A stretch of 64,000 nucleotides of DNA, taken from the NCBI GenBank assembly GCA_963575745.1, contig CAUYUJ010016059.1:1729849-1793848 (forward strand). Reading direction: 5' to 3'. The stretch's first letter is position 1. Every line of letters starts with the position of its first letter. The position numbers and the translations under genes were made by a program. The stretch is from Prorocentrum cordatum (Eukaryota > Sar > Dinophyceae > Prorocentrales > Prorocentraceae). Shown here one piece after another: positions 1 to 11,640 of the stretch. The notes below the pieces were generated by a model that saw only the letters and a program-made list of their open reading frames with translations, ran no database searches and was not told the origin of the DNA.

Positions 1-2
1 TC

Positions 3-2222
3 CCGACCATCATAGAGGAAACAGAAGAAGATCTGGATGCCTTTGTCTTGAAGTCGTGGTATGCTGAACTGATGGATGACAGAACACTCCTTGAAGCTGA
101 CACAGAAGAAGTCATGCATGCAGTTCCCACATACATGACAGACACACAGTGTGTGTTAGTCTCTACGACCTGTGAAGATGTGCAAGGCCACTTGCCGGAG
201 CGGGGTCACCCGCCAGGATACGACATGGACACTTCTTACTACGTTCCTTTATGCTCCACGGATCCGGATAGCAAATATGATCTGGACTCCGATGAGCACG
301 GGAAGTACATCGAGCTCTGCTTCACAGCAGACATGTCCAAAGTCGTCCTGTCCGAGCAGCAACACCGATTGTTGGATGACAGCAGCGTCACAACTATGCG
401 AGTATACGTTAGTGCTGCTTCCAAACGTGCCGTGGTCGTCAAGGAAGACGATCTACTCACGAAGGCCGACATCCAAGCAAATCCGGTCAAAGTTTCCAAA
501 GCCCTTTACACAGAATTGAAGACTTGGCTTGACAACAAATGCTTCCAGATGACTGACTTGAGCAAAGCGTCTAACATCATGACTTCACGCTACGTATACA
601 AATGGAAGTTTGTCAAGAACGAAAAGGGTGAAATGGAAAGGACGATCAGGTTGCGCTTGGTACTCCGTGGCTTCATGGACCTTGAAGCCTTTGATGTCGA
701 AACCTTCTCTGGCACGGCAAGGAGGTCAAGCCAGAGACTGCTCGCAAGTTCTGCTGCATGCAACAAAGCTTGGATCATCGCTTCCCTGGACATCAACATG
801 GCTTTCTTGAAGGGACTGACCTATAGCGAGCTTGCCGCGGCAACGGGCGAGAAAGAGCGTGTGGTGTGCTTCACACTACCTCCTGGGTCAGCAGCTGTCC
901 TTCGCACACTGCCAGGCTTTGAGTCATATGACGAATCAAAGCATTGTCTTCGGTGTCTGAAGCCGGGGACGGGCACGAAGGATGCTCCCAGGGCATTCTC
1001 GTTGAAGCTCAGGTCCATCACTAGGAGCTTTGGGCTACAGCCTACTTCATACGACGAAGAGTTCGAGATGAGCCCAAACCTCTTGACAGCCAAACACGTT
1101 GATGACATCAATATGACCGGGAAGGAAGATGCTATTGACAAGTATGTCAAGTGTGTTGAAGATACGTTTGGAAAGTGCAAACTGAACAAGCATACATACA
1201 CAAACTGTGCCGTTCGGTACAACAAGACCGATGATGGGAGCGTCACTCTTGATCAGGACGAATACATCAAACAGCTCCGTCCTATCACACATCCAGAACT
1301 CACAGGAGCTGATCCTGAGAGCAAAGCGACAAAGACGATTTCTGACATGTTCGTCAGTCTTCGTGGCGCTCTAGCCTATGCGTTGATCACGCAGGTATGG
1401 CTGATGGTCTATGTTGTCTCACTACAACGTATCCAGGAACCGACAAACATCCAGGTACGACGACTAAACGCGGTTACCAGGAAACTACAGGCAGGTCCGA
1501 AGAAGATCGTGTATCAAGCTATGACTCCAACAGGAGAAGTTGACCTGCATAGCGATTCTGGCTATCGCCGTCTCAATGGAGATGAAGACGACGAAGTCAA
1601 AGGCTATGGTATCCGCGGGGCTAACCTGCTAAGGCGTGGCCACACGCAAGCGGGGAAACCCGTCGTGCACCTGGTGGACGCATACTGCAAGTCTCATCGA
1701 CTGCAGGTGCGTTCGAGCTACTCTGCGGAAACACTGGCAGCAGCCCACAACTTGGAAGACTGCTACCCGACCATTGTAACGCTCCACGAGCTACACTCGG
1801 GACCATTGACCCCCACACAGTTAAAGAACATATTGGAAATGGGTGGTCTATGTATCAAAGTCACTCTGACTATTGATGCCGAGTCTGTCTTCAAGTCTTT
1901 GTCTAGCAAAGATCTGAAGAAGCCCACAGAATGTACTCTGCTTGGGCACATTAGCTGGATCCGCCAGATGATGGAGCGCGGAATCGTTGAAAGCGTTCAA
2001 TGGTGTGACACGCGGGATATGACTGCCGATGGTCATACCAAAGGTAGCATTGACCGCGCGTTGCTCCTACAAGTAATGGCCGGCCAGCAATCCTTCAAGC
2101 ACGAGCTGAAGAAACATACGCCGCATAGGGCGGGCAGGTCGTCTCAGGACGGCCCTGCCTCCCGAGCTAGCGGGGAAACCCGCGCGCAGGTGCGCTCTAG
2201 TAGCGAGGAAACTCGCCGGTAG
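3..2222 (+). CDS. Ty1/copia-type retrotransposon polyprotein, 3' part (RT and RNase H)
   Basis: The frame is open from the window edge (base 3) to the TAG at 2220-2222, so the N-terminal part (gag, protease, integrase) lies outside the window. Residues are counted from the TTG at 48. A pre-RT stretch with SRYVYKWKF (about 180) leads into the RT palm. Motif A reads SLDINMAFLKG (Asp248), and the YVDD-box equivalent is KHVDDINMTG (Asp352, Asp353). The connection contains LRGALAYALITQVW (about 438-450). RNase H follows with DLHSDSGYRR (about 499), SAETLA (Glu561) and the C-terminal DTRDMTADGHTKG. These are copia-family landmarks in the usual order. No internal stop or frameshift is seen, so the copy may be young. 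Function: cDNA synthesis from the element RNA. No LTR pair can be tested because the 5' end is missing. Confidence 0.88.
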   Translation, partial: PTIIEETEEDLDAFVLKSWYAELMDDRTLLEADTEEVMHAVPTYMTDTQCVLVSTTCEDVQGHLPERGHPPGYDMDTSYYVPLCSTDPDSKYDLDSDEHGKYIELCFTADMSKVVLSEQQHRLLDDSSVTTMRVYVSAASKRAVVVKEDDLLTKADIQANPVKVSKALYTELKTWLDNKCFQMTDLSKASNIMTSRYVYKWKFVKNEKGEMERTIRLRLVLRGFMDLEAFDVETFSGTARRSSQRLLASSAACNKAWIIASLDINMAFLKGLTYSELAAATGEKERVVCFTLPPGSAAVLRTLPGFESYDESKHCLRCLKPGTGTKDAPRAFSLKLRSITRSFGLQPTSYDEEFEMSPNLLTAKHVDDINMTGKEDAIDKYVKCVEDTFGKCKLNKHTYTNCAVRYNKTDDGSVTLDQDEYIKQLRPITHPELTGADPESKATKTISDMFVSLRGALAYALITQVWLMVYVVSLQRIQEPTNIQVRRLNAVTRKLQAGPKKIVYQAMTPTGEVDLHSDSGYRRLNGDEDDEVKGYGIRGANLLRRGHTQAGKPVVHLVDAYCKSHRLQVRSSYSAETLAAAHNLEDCYPTIVTLHELHSGPLTPTQLKNILEMGGLCIKVTLTIDAESVFKSLSSKDLKKPTECTLLGHISWIRQMMERGIVESVQWCDTRDMTADGHTKGSIDRALLLQVMAGQQSFKHELKKHTPHRAGRSSQDGPASRASGETRAQVRSSSEETRR

Positions 2223-2597
2223 CGAGGCTACTCGCGCGCCCTTGCCTTGTAGGCAGCCGCTGCTGCTTAGCACTGTTTTTCCGCGTAATGTAGAAGTGCG
2301 GTGCCTGCTCGTCTCCTCCCCCTCCGACTTTAAACGGAGAAGGTTAAAGGCGAGGTATAAATCGAGCATGTACCGCTGCCGTGCCTGGCTCAAGCCGGGC
2401 CCGGCCAAATATGTGATTGTGCCTCACCGAGGCGCACGACTTGTATCTGAGATCGGAAAATACCTTTTCCATTGACGATGCCCATCCTATCCTTTACTCC
2501 AGATCCCATGCTTCGTCTTGCTCTCTTGCTCATGCGATATGAGCCAAAGCCTGGGATATGGCAACGCTTAAAGCGTAACACATACCTAAGCTTACCA
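2223..2597. other. 3' flank of the copia-like element
   Basis: This is non-coding sequence between the pol stop and the tandem array. It could hold the 3' LTR, but the other LTR is outside the window and no TG...CA ends can be fixed. Nothing else is recognised. Confidence 0.4.
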
Positions 2598-5500
2598 GCT
2601 TGTTTTCGACTCCGTCTTGGGGCCATCGTGGGCGTCTTGGAGCGGTCGTTTGGCGTCTCGGAGCCTTCGTGGGCCGTCTTGGAGGCCTCTTGGGGGCTTC
2701 GTGGCCCGTCTTGAGGCCCTCTTGGGCCAAAAAGCACCGTGGATCGCTCGTCCCGGACCCCTCCCCACCTCCAAATCGGCCCTCTTGGGCCGTCTTGGGG
2801 ACCTCTTGGGCCGTCTTGGGGCCGTCTTGGGCCGTCTGGAGGCCGTCTTGGGGGACTCTTGGGCCATCTTGGGGCTATCTTTGGGGCCTCTTCGCGCGTC
2901 TTGGAGCGTCGGGAAGCCAGAAAGGCGGAAAAGCAAAAAACATCGAAAAACACTCTGGAAAATCAGCAATTTTAGACTCTTTGGGCCTTCTTGGGAAGCT
3001 CATTTGGGACCTCAAGGCCGTCTTGGAGACCTCTTGGCCCGTCTTGGGGCCATCGTGGGCGTCTTGGAGCGGTCGTTTGGCGTCTCGGAGCCTTCGTGAG
3101 CCGTCTTGGAGGCCTCTTGGGGGCTTCGTGGCCCGTCTTGAGGCCCTCTTGGGCTAGGAAAAGCTCCGTGGATCGCTCGTCCCGGACCCCCCCCCCTCCA
3201 AATCGGCGCTCTTGGGCCGTCTTGGGGACCTCTTGGGCCGTCTTGGGGCCGTCTTGGGCCGTCTGGAGGCCGTCTTGGGGGAGTCTTGGGCCATTTTGGG
3301 GCTATCTTTGGGGCCTCTTCGCGCGTCTTGGAGCGTCGGGAAGCCGGAAAGGCGGAAAAGGAAAACACATCGAAAAACACTCTGGAAAATCAGCAATTTT
3401 AGACTCTTTGGGCCTTCTTGGGAAGCTCATTTGGGACCTCAAGGCCGTCTTGGAGACCTCTTGGACCGTCTTGGGGCCATCGTGGGCGTCTTGGAGCGGT
3501 CGTTTGGCGTCTCGGAGCCTTCGTGGGCCGTCTTGGAAGCCTCTTGGGGGCTTCGTGGCCCGTCTTGAGGCCCTCTTGGGCCAGGAAAAGCTCCGTGGAT
3601 CGCTCGTCCCGGCCCCCTCCCCCCCTCCAAATCGGCCCTCTTGGGCCGTTTTGGTGACCTCTTGGGCCGTCTTGGGGCCGTCTTGGGCTGTCTGGAGGCC
3701 GTCTTGGGGGACTCTTGGGCCATCTTGGGGCTATCTTTGGGGCCTCTTTGCCTGTTTTGGAGCGTCGGGAAGCCGGAAAGGCGGAAAGGAAAAAAACATC
3801 GAAAAACACTCTGAAAAATCAGCAATGTTAGACTCTTTGGGCCCTCTTGGGAAGCTCATTTGGGACCTCAAGGCTGTCTTGGAGACCTCTTGGCCCGTCT
3901 TGGGGCCATCGTGGGCGTGTTGGAGCGGTCGTTTGGCGTCTCGGAGCCTTCGTGGGCCGTCTTGGAGGCCTCTTGGGGGCTTCGTGGCCCGTCTTGAGGC
4001 CCTCTTGGGCCAGGAAAAGCCTCGTGGATCGCTCGTCCCGGACCCCTCCCCACCTCCAAATCGGCTCTCTTGGGCCGTCTTGGGGACCTCTTGGGCCGTC
4101 TTGGGGCCGTCTTGGGCTGTCTGGAGGCCGTCTTGGGGGACTCTTGGGCCATCTTGGGGCTATCTTTGGGGCCTCTTCGCGCGTCTTGGAGCGTCGGGAA
4201 GCCGGAAAGGCGGAAAAGGAAAAAACATAGAAAAACACTTGGAAAATCAGCAATTTTAGACTCTTTGGGCCTTCTTGGAAGGCTCTTTTGGGACCTCAAG
4301 GCCGTCTTGGAGACCTCTTGGCCCGTCTTGGGGCCATCGTGGGCGTCTTGGAGCGGTCGTTTGGCGTCTCGGAGCCTTCGTGGGCCGTCTTGGAGGCCTC
4401 TTGGGGGCTTCGTGGCCCGTCTTGAGGCCCTCTTGGGCTAGGAAAAGCTCCGTGGATCGCTCGTCCCGGACCCCCCCCCCTCCAAATCGGCGCTCTTGGG
4501 CCGTCTTGGGGACCTCTTGGGCCGTCTTGGGGCCGTCTTGGGCCGTCTGGAGGCCGTCTTGGGGGAGTCTTGGGCCATTTTGGGGCTATCTTTGGGGCCT
4601 CTTCGCGCGTCTTGGAGCGTCGGGAAGCCGGAAAGGCGGAAAAGGAAAACACATCGAAAAACACTCTGGAAAATCAGCAATGTTAGACTCTTTGGGCCTT
4701 CTTGGGAAGCTCATTTGGGACCTCAAGGCCGTCTTGGAGACCTCTTGGCCCGTCTTGGGGCCATCGTGGGCGTCTTGGAGCGGTCGTTTGGCGTCTCGGA
4801 GCCTTCGTGGACCGTCTTGGAAGCCTCTTGGGGGCTTCGTGGCCCGTCTTGAGGCCCTCTTGGGCCAGGAAAAGCCCCGTGGATCGCTCGTCCCGGACTC
4901 CCCCCCCTTCAAATCGGCCCTCTTGGGCCGTCTTGGTGACCTCTTGGGCCGTCTTGGGGCCGTCTTGGGCCGTCTGGAGGCCGTCTTGGGGGACTCTTGG
5001 GCCATCTTGGGGCTATCTTTGGGGCCTCTTTGCCTGTTTTGGAGCGTCGGGAAGCCGGAAAGGCGGAAAGGAAAAAAACATCGAAAAACACTTTGAAAAA
5101 TCAGCAATGTTAGACTCTTTGGGCCCTCTTGGGAAGCTCCTTTGGGACCTCAAGGCTGTCTTGGAGACCTCTTGGCCCGTCTTGGGGCCATCGTGGGCGT
5201 GTTGGAGCGGTCGTTTGGCGTCTCGGAGCCTTCGTGGGCCGTCTTGGAGGCCTCTTGGGGGCTTCGTGGCCCTTCTTGAAGGCCCTCTTGGCCAGGAAAA
5301 GCCTCGTGATCCGCTCGTCCCGGACCCCTCCCACCCCCAATCGGCTCTCTTGGGCCGTCTTGGGGACCTCTTGGGCCGTCTTTGGGCCGTCTTGGGCTGT
5401 CTGGAAGGGGCCGTCTTTGGTGACTCTTGGGCCATCTGGGGCCTACTTGGGCCTCTTCGGGGAGGGGGGGGCGGGGGCGTCCTTGGAGCGTCGGGAAGCC

Positions 5501-8500
5501 GAAAGGGGGGCGGAAAAGGAAAAACATCGAAAAACACTATGGAAAATCAACAATTTTAGACTCTTGGGGCCCTCTTGGGAGGCTTGTTTGGGACCTCGGG
5601 GGCCGTCTTGGAGACCTCTTGGCCCGTCTTGGGGCCATCTTGGGCGTCTTGGAGCGGTCGTTTGGCGTCTCGGGGCCTTCGTGGGCCGGCTTGGAGGCCT
5701 CTTGGGGGCTTCTTGGCCCGTCCCGTTTTTTTGAGGCCTCTGTGGCCAGGGAAACGCTCCGTGGATCGCTCGTACCCGACCCCCCCCCCCCTCCAAATCG
5801 CCCGCTGGGCCTGTCTTGGGGAACCTCCTTGGGCCGTCTTGGTGCCGTCTTTGGGCCGTCCTGGAGGCCCGTCTTGGGGGAGTCGTTGGCCATCTTGGGG
5901 CTATCTTTGGGGCCTCTTCGCGCGTCTTGGAGCGTCGGGAAGCCGGAAAGGCGGAAAAGCAAAAAACATCAAAAAACACTCTGGAAAATCAGCAATTTTA
6001 GACTCTTTGGGCCTTCTTGGGAAGCTCATTTGGGACCTCAAGCCGTCTTGGAGACCTCTTGGCCCGTCTTGGGGCCATCGTGGGCGTCTTGGAGCGGTCG
6101 TTTGGCGTCTCGGAGCCTTCGTGGGCCGTCTTGGAAGCCTCTTGGGGGCTTCGTGGCCTGTCTTGAGGCCCTCTTGGGCCAGGAAAAGCTCCGTGGATCG
6201 CTCGTCCCAGACCCCCCCCCCCTCCAAATCGGCCCTCTTGGGCCGTCTTGGGGACCTCTTGGGCCGTCTTGGGGCCGTCTTGGGCCGTCTGGAGGCCATC
6301 TTGGGGGACTCTTGGGCCATCTTGGGGCTATCTTTGGGGCCTCTTCGCGCGTCTTGGAGCGTCGGGAAGCCGGAAAGGCGGAACAGGAAAAAACATCGAA
6401 AAACACTTTGGAAAATCAGCAATTTTGAACTCTTTGGGCCCTCTTGGGAAGCTCATTTGGGACCTCAAGCCGTCTTGGAGCCCTCTTGGGAGGCTTGTTT
6501 GGGACCTCGGGAGGCCGTCTTGGAGACCTCTTGGCCCGTCTTGGGGCCATCTTGGGCGTCTTGGAGGGGTCGTTTGGCGTCTCGGAGCCTTCGTGGGCCG
6601 TCTTGGAGGCTTCTTGGAGCCTTCTTGGCCTCTTGAGGCCCTCTTGGGCCCGGAAAAGCTCTGGAACCGCACGTCCCGGCCGTGCTGCGCTCGTCCTGGC
6701 CCCCTCCCCCCCTCCAAATCGGCCCTCTTGGGCCGTCTTGAGGACCTCTTGGGCCGTCTTGGGGCCGTCCTGGGCCGTCTGGAGGCCGTCTTGGGGGCCT
6801 CTTGGGCCATCTTGGGGCTATCTTTGGGGCCTCTTCGCGCGTCTTGGAGCGTTGGGAAGCGGGAAAGGCGGAAAAGCAAAAAACATCGAAGAACACTATG
6901 GAAATCAAAAAATTTAGACTCTTGGGGCCCTTTTGGGAGACTTGTTTGGGACCTCGGGGGCCGCCTTGGAGACCTCTGGGCCCGTCTTGGGGCCATCTTG
7001 GGCGTCTTGGAGGGGTCGTTTGGCGTCTCGGAGCCTGCGTGGGCCGTCTTGGAGGCCTCTTGGAGCCTTCTTGGCCCGTCTTGAGGCCCTCGTGGGCCCG
7101 GAAAAGCCCTGGAACCGCTCGTCCCGGCCGTGCTGCGCTCGTCCCGGCCCCCTCCCCCCCTCCAAATCGGCCCTCTTGGGCCGTCTTGGTGACCTCTTGG
7201 GCCGTCTTGGGCCGTCTGGAGGCCGTCTTGGGGGACTCTTGGGCCATCTTGGGGGTATATTTGGGGCCTCTTTGCCTGTTTTGGAGCGTCGGGAAGCCGG
7301 AAAGGCGGAAAAGCAAAAAACATCGAAAAACACTGTGGAAAATCAGCAATTTTAACTCTTTGGGCCCTCTTGGGAAGCTCATTTGGGACCTCAGGGCTGT
7401 CTTGGAGACCTCTTGGCCCGTCTTGGGGCCATCGTGGGCGTCTTGGAGCGGTCGTTTGGCGTCTCGGAGCCTTCGTGGGCCGTCTTGGAAGCCTCTTGGG
7501 GGCTTCGTGGCCCGTCTTGAGGCCCTCTTGGGCCAGGAAAAGCCCCGTGGATCGCTCGTCCCGGACCCCTCCCCACCTCCAAATCGGCTCTCTTGGGCCG
7601 TCTTGGGGACCTCTTGGGCCGTCTTGGGGCCGTCTTGGGCCGTCTGGAGGCCATCTTGGGGGACTCTTGGGCCATCTTGGGGCTATCTTTGGGGCCTCGT
7701 CGCGCGTCTTGGAGCGTCGGGAAGCCGGAAAGGCGGAACAGGAGAAAACATAGAAAAACACTCTGAAAAATCAGCAATTTTGGGACCTCAAGCCGTCTTG
7801 GAGACCTCTTGGCCCGTCTTGGGGCCATCGTGGGCGTCTTGGAGCGGTCGTTTGGCGTCTCGGAGCCTTCGTGGGCCGTCTTGGAAGCCTCTTGGGGGTT
7901 TCGTGGCCCGTCTTGAGGCCCTCTTGGGCCAGGAAAAGCTCCGTGGATCGCTCGTCCCGGACCCCTCCCCACCTCCAAATCGGCCCTCTTGGGCCGTCTT
8001 GGGGACCTCTTGGGCCGTCTTGGGGCCGTCTTGGGCTGTCTGGAGGCCGTCTTGGGGGACTCTTGGGCCATCTTGGGGCTATCTTTGGGGCCTCTTTGCC
8101 TGTTTTGGAGCGTCGGGAAGCCGGAAAGGCGGAAAGGAAAAAAACATCGAAAAACACTCTGAAAAATCAGCAATGTTAGACTCTTTGGGCCCTCTTGGGA
8201 AGCTCATTTGGGACCTCAAGGCTGTCTTGGAGACCTCTTGGCCCGTCTTGGGGCCATCGTGGGCGTGTTGGAGCGGTCGTTTGGCGTCTCGGAGCCTTCG
8301 TGGGCCGTCTTGGAGGCCTCTTGGGGGCTTCGTGGCCCGTCTTGAGGCCCTCTTGGGCTAGGAAAAGCTCCGTGGATCGCTCGTCCCGGACCCCCCCCCC
8401 CTCCAAATCGGCGCTCTTGGGCCGTCTTGGGGACCTCTTGGGCCGTCTTGGGGCCGTCTTGGGCCGTCTGGAGGCCGTCTTGGGGGAGTCTTGGGCCATC

Positions 8501-9264
8501 TTGGGGCTATCTTTGGGGCCTCTTCGCGCGTCTTGGAGCGTCGGGAAGCCGGAAAGGCGGAAAAGCAAAAAACATCAAAAAACACTTGGAAAATCAGCAA
8601 TTTTAGACTCTTTGGGCCTTCTTGGGAAGCTCATTTGGGACCTCAAGGCCGTCTTGGAGACCTCTTGGCCCGTCTTGGGGCCATCGTGGGCGTCTTGGAG
8701 CGGTCGTTTGGCGTCTCGGAGCCTTCGTGGGCCGTCTTGGAAGCCTCTTGGGGGCTTCGTGGCCCGTCTTGAGGCCCTCTTGGGCCAGGACAAGCCCCGT
8801 GGATCGCTCGTCCCGGACCCCCCCCCTTCAAATCGGCCCTCTTGGGCCGTCTTGGGGACCTCTTGGGCCGTCTTGGGGCCGTCTTGGGCCGTCTGGAGGC
8901 CATCTTGGGGGACTCTTGGGCCATCTTGGGGCTATCTTTGGGGCCTCTTCGCGCGTCTTGGAGCGTCGGGAAGCCGGAAAGGCGGAGCAGGAAAAAACAT
9001 CGGAAAACACTCTGGAAAATCAGCAATTTTAGACTCTTTGGGCCCTCTTGGGAAGCTCATTTGGGACCTCAAGCCGTCTTGGAGACCTCTTGGCCCGTCT
9101 TGGGGCCATCGTGGGCGTCTTGGAGCGGTCGTTTGGAGTCTCGGAGCCTTCGTGGGCCGTCTTGGAAGGCCTCATTGGGGGCTTCGTCCGCCCGTCTTGA
9201 GGCCCTCTTGGGCCAGGAAAAGCCCCGTGGATCGCTCGTCCCGGACCCCCCCCCCCCCCCCTCC
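2598..9264. repeat. Tandem array, ~427-bp unit, about 15.5 copies, built of 10-11-bp CTTGG modules
   Basis: The anchor AATCAGCAAT (or variant) falls at 2961, 3388, 3817, 4245, 4672, 5099, 5545, 5987, 6414, 6903, 7341, 7769, 8165, 8592 and 9018. The spacings are 427, 429, 428, 427, 427, 446, 442, 427, 489, 438, 428, 396, 427 and 426. Each unit is almost entirely CTTGGG-like modules 10 or 11 bp apart, plus an A-rich stretch before the anchor. Units around 5.1-7.3 kb are the most diverged. Unit subtypes (CGCGCGTCTTGG versus TGCCTGTTTTGG) follow C-C-T, C-C-T across the first six copies, a ~1,283-bp higher-order repeat. All six frames stay open for long stretches (Trp/Gly/Leu-rich on +, Pro/Arg-rich on -), because the motif contains almost no stop trinucleotides. 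I do not call any of these ORFs genes. Confidence 0.95.
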
Positions 9265-9754
9265 AAATCGACCGGACCAGGCTCCCGGGGGAGGGGTTTG
9301 GGGAGGGGGAAGCATCTCACACGCCGATAATCCCCAAGGGGTCGGCGGAGTTCCGCCTCGCACTTCGTTTGATACCAAGGAGACGAAAACGGATATGAAA
9401 ACCAGGGGTCTGGCCGCGATGACTTCCATTGGACTCTCACGGAACAGTCTCTGTGTACCTTGCCCGGTTCTGACGGGGAAGACGGCGTCCTGACTGAGGC
9501 TCTCCAGTACAAGCGTGACGAAGACGTGTTCCCCGTAGCTGGAGACGCGTCTGAGGGCGTGATTTTGGATTAAGACGGCGGCTGTCGCCATTTCGGCCCG
9601 GTACGACATCATGTACGCGTGCGGAGGTTTGGGCGATATCTGTTCAAACAGCTTCCCCAAACATGGAGTCCGATGGCTCCCGCAAGGGGGAGCGTCGATA
9701 GGTGGCGAAGTGGCCATATTCGACCGAAGCGTTGGACCACCAAGTAATCTGATG
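9265..9754. other. Unassigned sequence after the 427-bp array
   Basis: Unique sequence with a minus-strand open stretch (9172-9717) that matches nothing I recognise and runs into the repeat. It may be the 5' part of the decayed copia element that follows. Confidence 0.3.
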
Positions 9755-9860
9755 AGCCGCCCAGAACATGCCCGACGCGAGAAGATGGGGCATTGGGCTT
9801 GGGACTGCGCGAACGAATCAGACGGGCGAAGACGCCAGCGGCGCGCAGGATCCGGCGGTT
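9755..9860 (+). pseudogene. Decayed gag zinc knuckle of copia-like element 2
   Basis: The frame at 9768-9808 reads HARREKMGHWAWDC. The spacing fits a CCHC knuckle (C-x2-C-x4-H-x4-C) in which the first two Cys are now His and Arg while the last His and Cys remain. It sits about 150 bp before a protease-like segment in the same order as in copia polyproteins, which supports the assignment. The knuckle would not bind zinc as it stands. Confidence 0.5.
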
Positions 9861-9963
9861 TGCAGGCTGTTCCTCGAGGGACAGAGGACGCTCTGCATTG
9901 CGCTTGTCAACAATAGCCCGCGACCCAGTCCGGAGCTAGTTCTTTTACCTTTCCTATCGTTTT

Positions 9964-10190
9964 TTTGCTGATTATGGTGAGCAGGTTTTCGTTGGACTTG
10001 ATGTCCAGATGGGTGTCGGTCGACTGAATGCCGGGGCTCAGCATCGAGCCTGTGGCAAATCTCAGTTTGAGAAGTGGAAAGGTATCTTGGAGATACCTAC
10101 GGTTTATAGCTGGCACAGACATCTACCTTTGACATGGGCGCCCTTGGCGTCGGAGGATCTTCCAAGTTTTCCCAGCTGGACCCTGCCTAT
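9964..10190 (+). pseudogene. Decayed retropepsin-like protease of copia-like element 2
   Basis: In the frame of the ATG at 10009, FVGLDVQMGVG is followed by RLNAGAQHRACGKSQFEKW. This resembles the active-site region of retroviral-type aspartic proteases (normally DTGAQ, then a GK stretch). The codon at 10027-10029 is AAT (Asn) where the catalytic Asp is expected, and the Thr is Ala, so the protease should be dead. Similarity then fades after about 10,170. Inference rests on motif and order, not on an alignment. Confidence 0.5.
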
Positions 10191-11640
10191 TGCCGTGGGC
10201 CAGGTCGCCGAGCCTGAGGATGATGCATTCCGCGCGAGTCCGCGAGCGCCCTCGGCTCAAACCAATCTTTCTCAGCCAACTGCCGACCCCCCTGGCGCCG
10301 CGTGCGACGACGAATCGCGCGGGGCACATCCTCGCCAAGAAGGGGCCGCAGCCGGGGCCCCCATGCGCGGGCGGGTCCACCCAGTCCCTGATGACTCCAG
10401 AGAAGCCGACGTGGACATGAAAACAAGTGCATTCGAAGCTATTCTCAATCTTGGGCCACGTGGCCATGGAGCGCCGCGCAGAGGCGCGCATCGGTGCGAA
10501 CGCCCGCAAGAAGTTGCTCAGGGGCGCCATGGGGATGGACAGCGAGGCCGCACCATCCACGCCTCATCCCCGCGACCCGAGACTTTTCTTTTGAGTCCTG
10601 GAGATCTCCAGCGGAGAGCGATTCGCGGCGGGCAAGGGGCTGGGGCACGAAGGCGCGGGCGCCGCGAAGACCGATCAGTCTGCGCGCTGGCGCCCCGAGG
10701 AGGCCATGCACCATCGGGACAACAACGACGCCCTCTGTTGGAAGCGCGACGATTGCCAGATGCGCCGAAGGGGGCCCCTGTCGAGGGCTTCGTCGGCACG
10801 GGCAGGCCAGGCCACGAGGGGCGGGCGACGTTCGGGACGCACGCGGGCTACGCCTTCGCGGAGATCAACGAGAAGGGCCCCAACGCTGCGAGCGGCGCGC
10901 GAGGGCTCGCGAGTCCGGCGAACCAGCGGCGCATCAAGGACTCGCACGTCTGGCAAAAGTACGCGGCGGAACGCGAGATGCGCGAGAACACCGTGGACGG
11001 GGGCCGTTTCGGGGCGATCGTGGAGGAGACCGGGCAGATGACGTCGTCGGTGGTCGCAGAGCGCGTGTCCGAGTGCATCGCGAGGCCCGCGACAGGATTC
11101 TCCACGCTGTCGACTCCGTCGGGTAACCTTCTGCAGACGATTTGACCGACGAGCGGATGACAGGGGCTGGCTTCTCATGTGGCGCTGTCGAATTCATTCG
11201 GGATGCTTGGTCTGATTCTCTTGCGACCGCACCTCGGCCATGAGATGGGCTGGCCGTGCATTCTTCTACCGCGAAGCTGCTGCTGACGCGATGCGCGCCG
11301 GCGCCCTGCTGACGAGCGTTTGGCTTCGAAACGCCCGTCGCATCCAGGTCGGGCAACTTATCTCCCCAGCGGCCGCGCATGGAGGTGCCCCAGGTGGATT
11401 GTGGCAGCCAGCCACTTTGCAGGGCGCGGTTGAAACGGCCGAGGGTTGCGAAGGAAAGCTGCGACTGATTTTGTGGCAGACCACCAGTGGAGCTCCCACT
11501 TCATCTTCGGAGCCCGATGAGGGCGGCACTGGCGCGATTTCTCATCAACGCGCAATCAGACCAAGCAGGCGCTCTCAATGCACATTGCCAGTCTCGGTCT
11601 TTCTTCGAATGCTGTTCCTGAAGAATGTGGGCCTTGAGAG
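10191..11640 (+). pseudogene. Linker region of copia-like element 2
   Basis: A 378-aa frame runs from 10009 to 11145. Its last third (about 10,830-11,140) holds FGTHAGYAFAEI and SHVWQKYAAEREM, which resembles the 'FGKH-G-F' stretch found between protease and integrase in dinoflagellate copia polyproteins. The middle is Arg/Gly/Ala-rich and probably frameshifted. Bases 11,146-11,640 hold no recognisable domain. Confidence 0.35.

Noticed and set aside
2590-9493. Dozens of ORFs of 80-520 aa on both strands in the 427-bp array
   Set aside because: They change frame from copy to copy, overlap in all six frames and encode only the repeat motif. The motif lacks stop trinucleotides; no gene is needed to explain them.
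9750-9790. Hammerhead ribozyme core (CTGATGAG)
   Set aside because: The required GAAA half and flanking stems are not present at the right distance; similar CTGATGAG words elsewhere also lack them.
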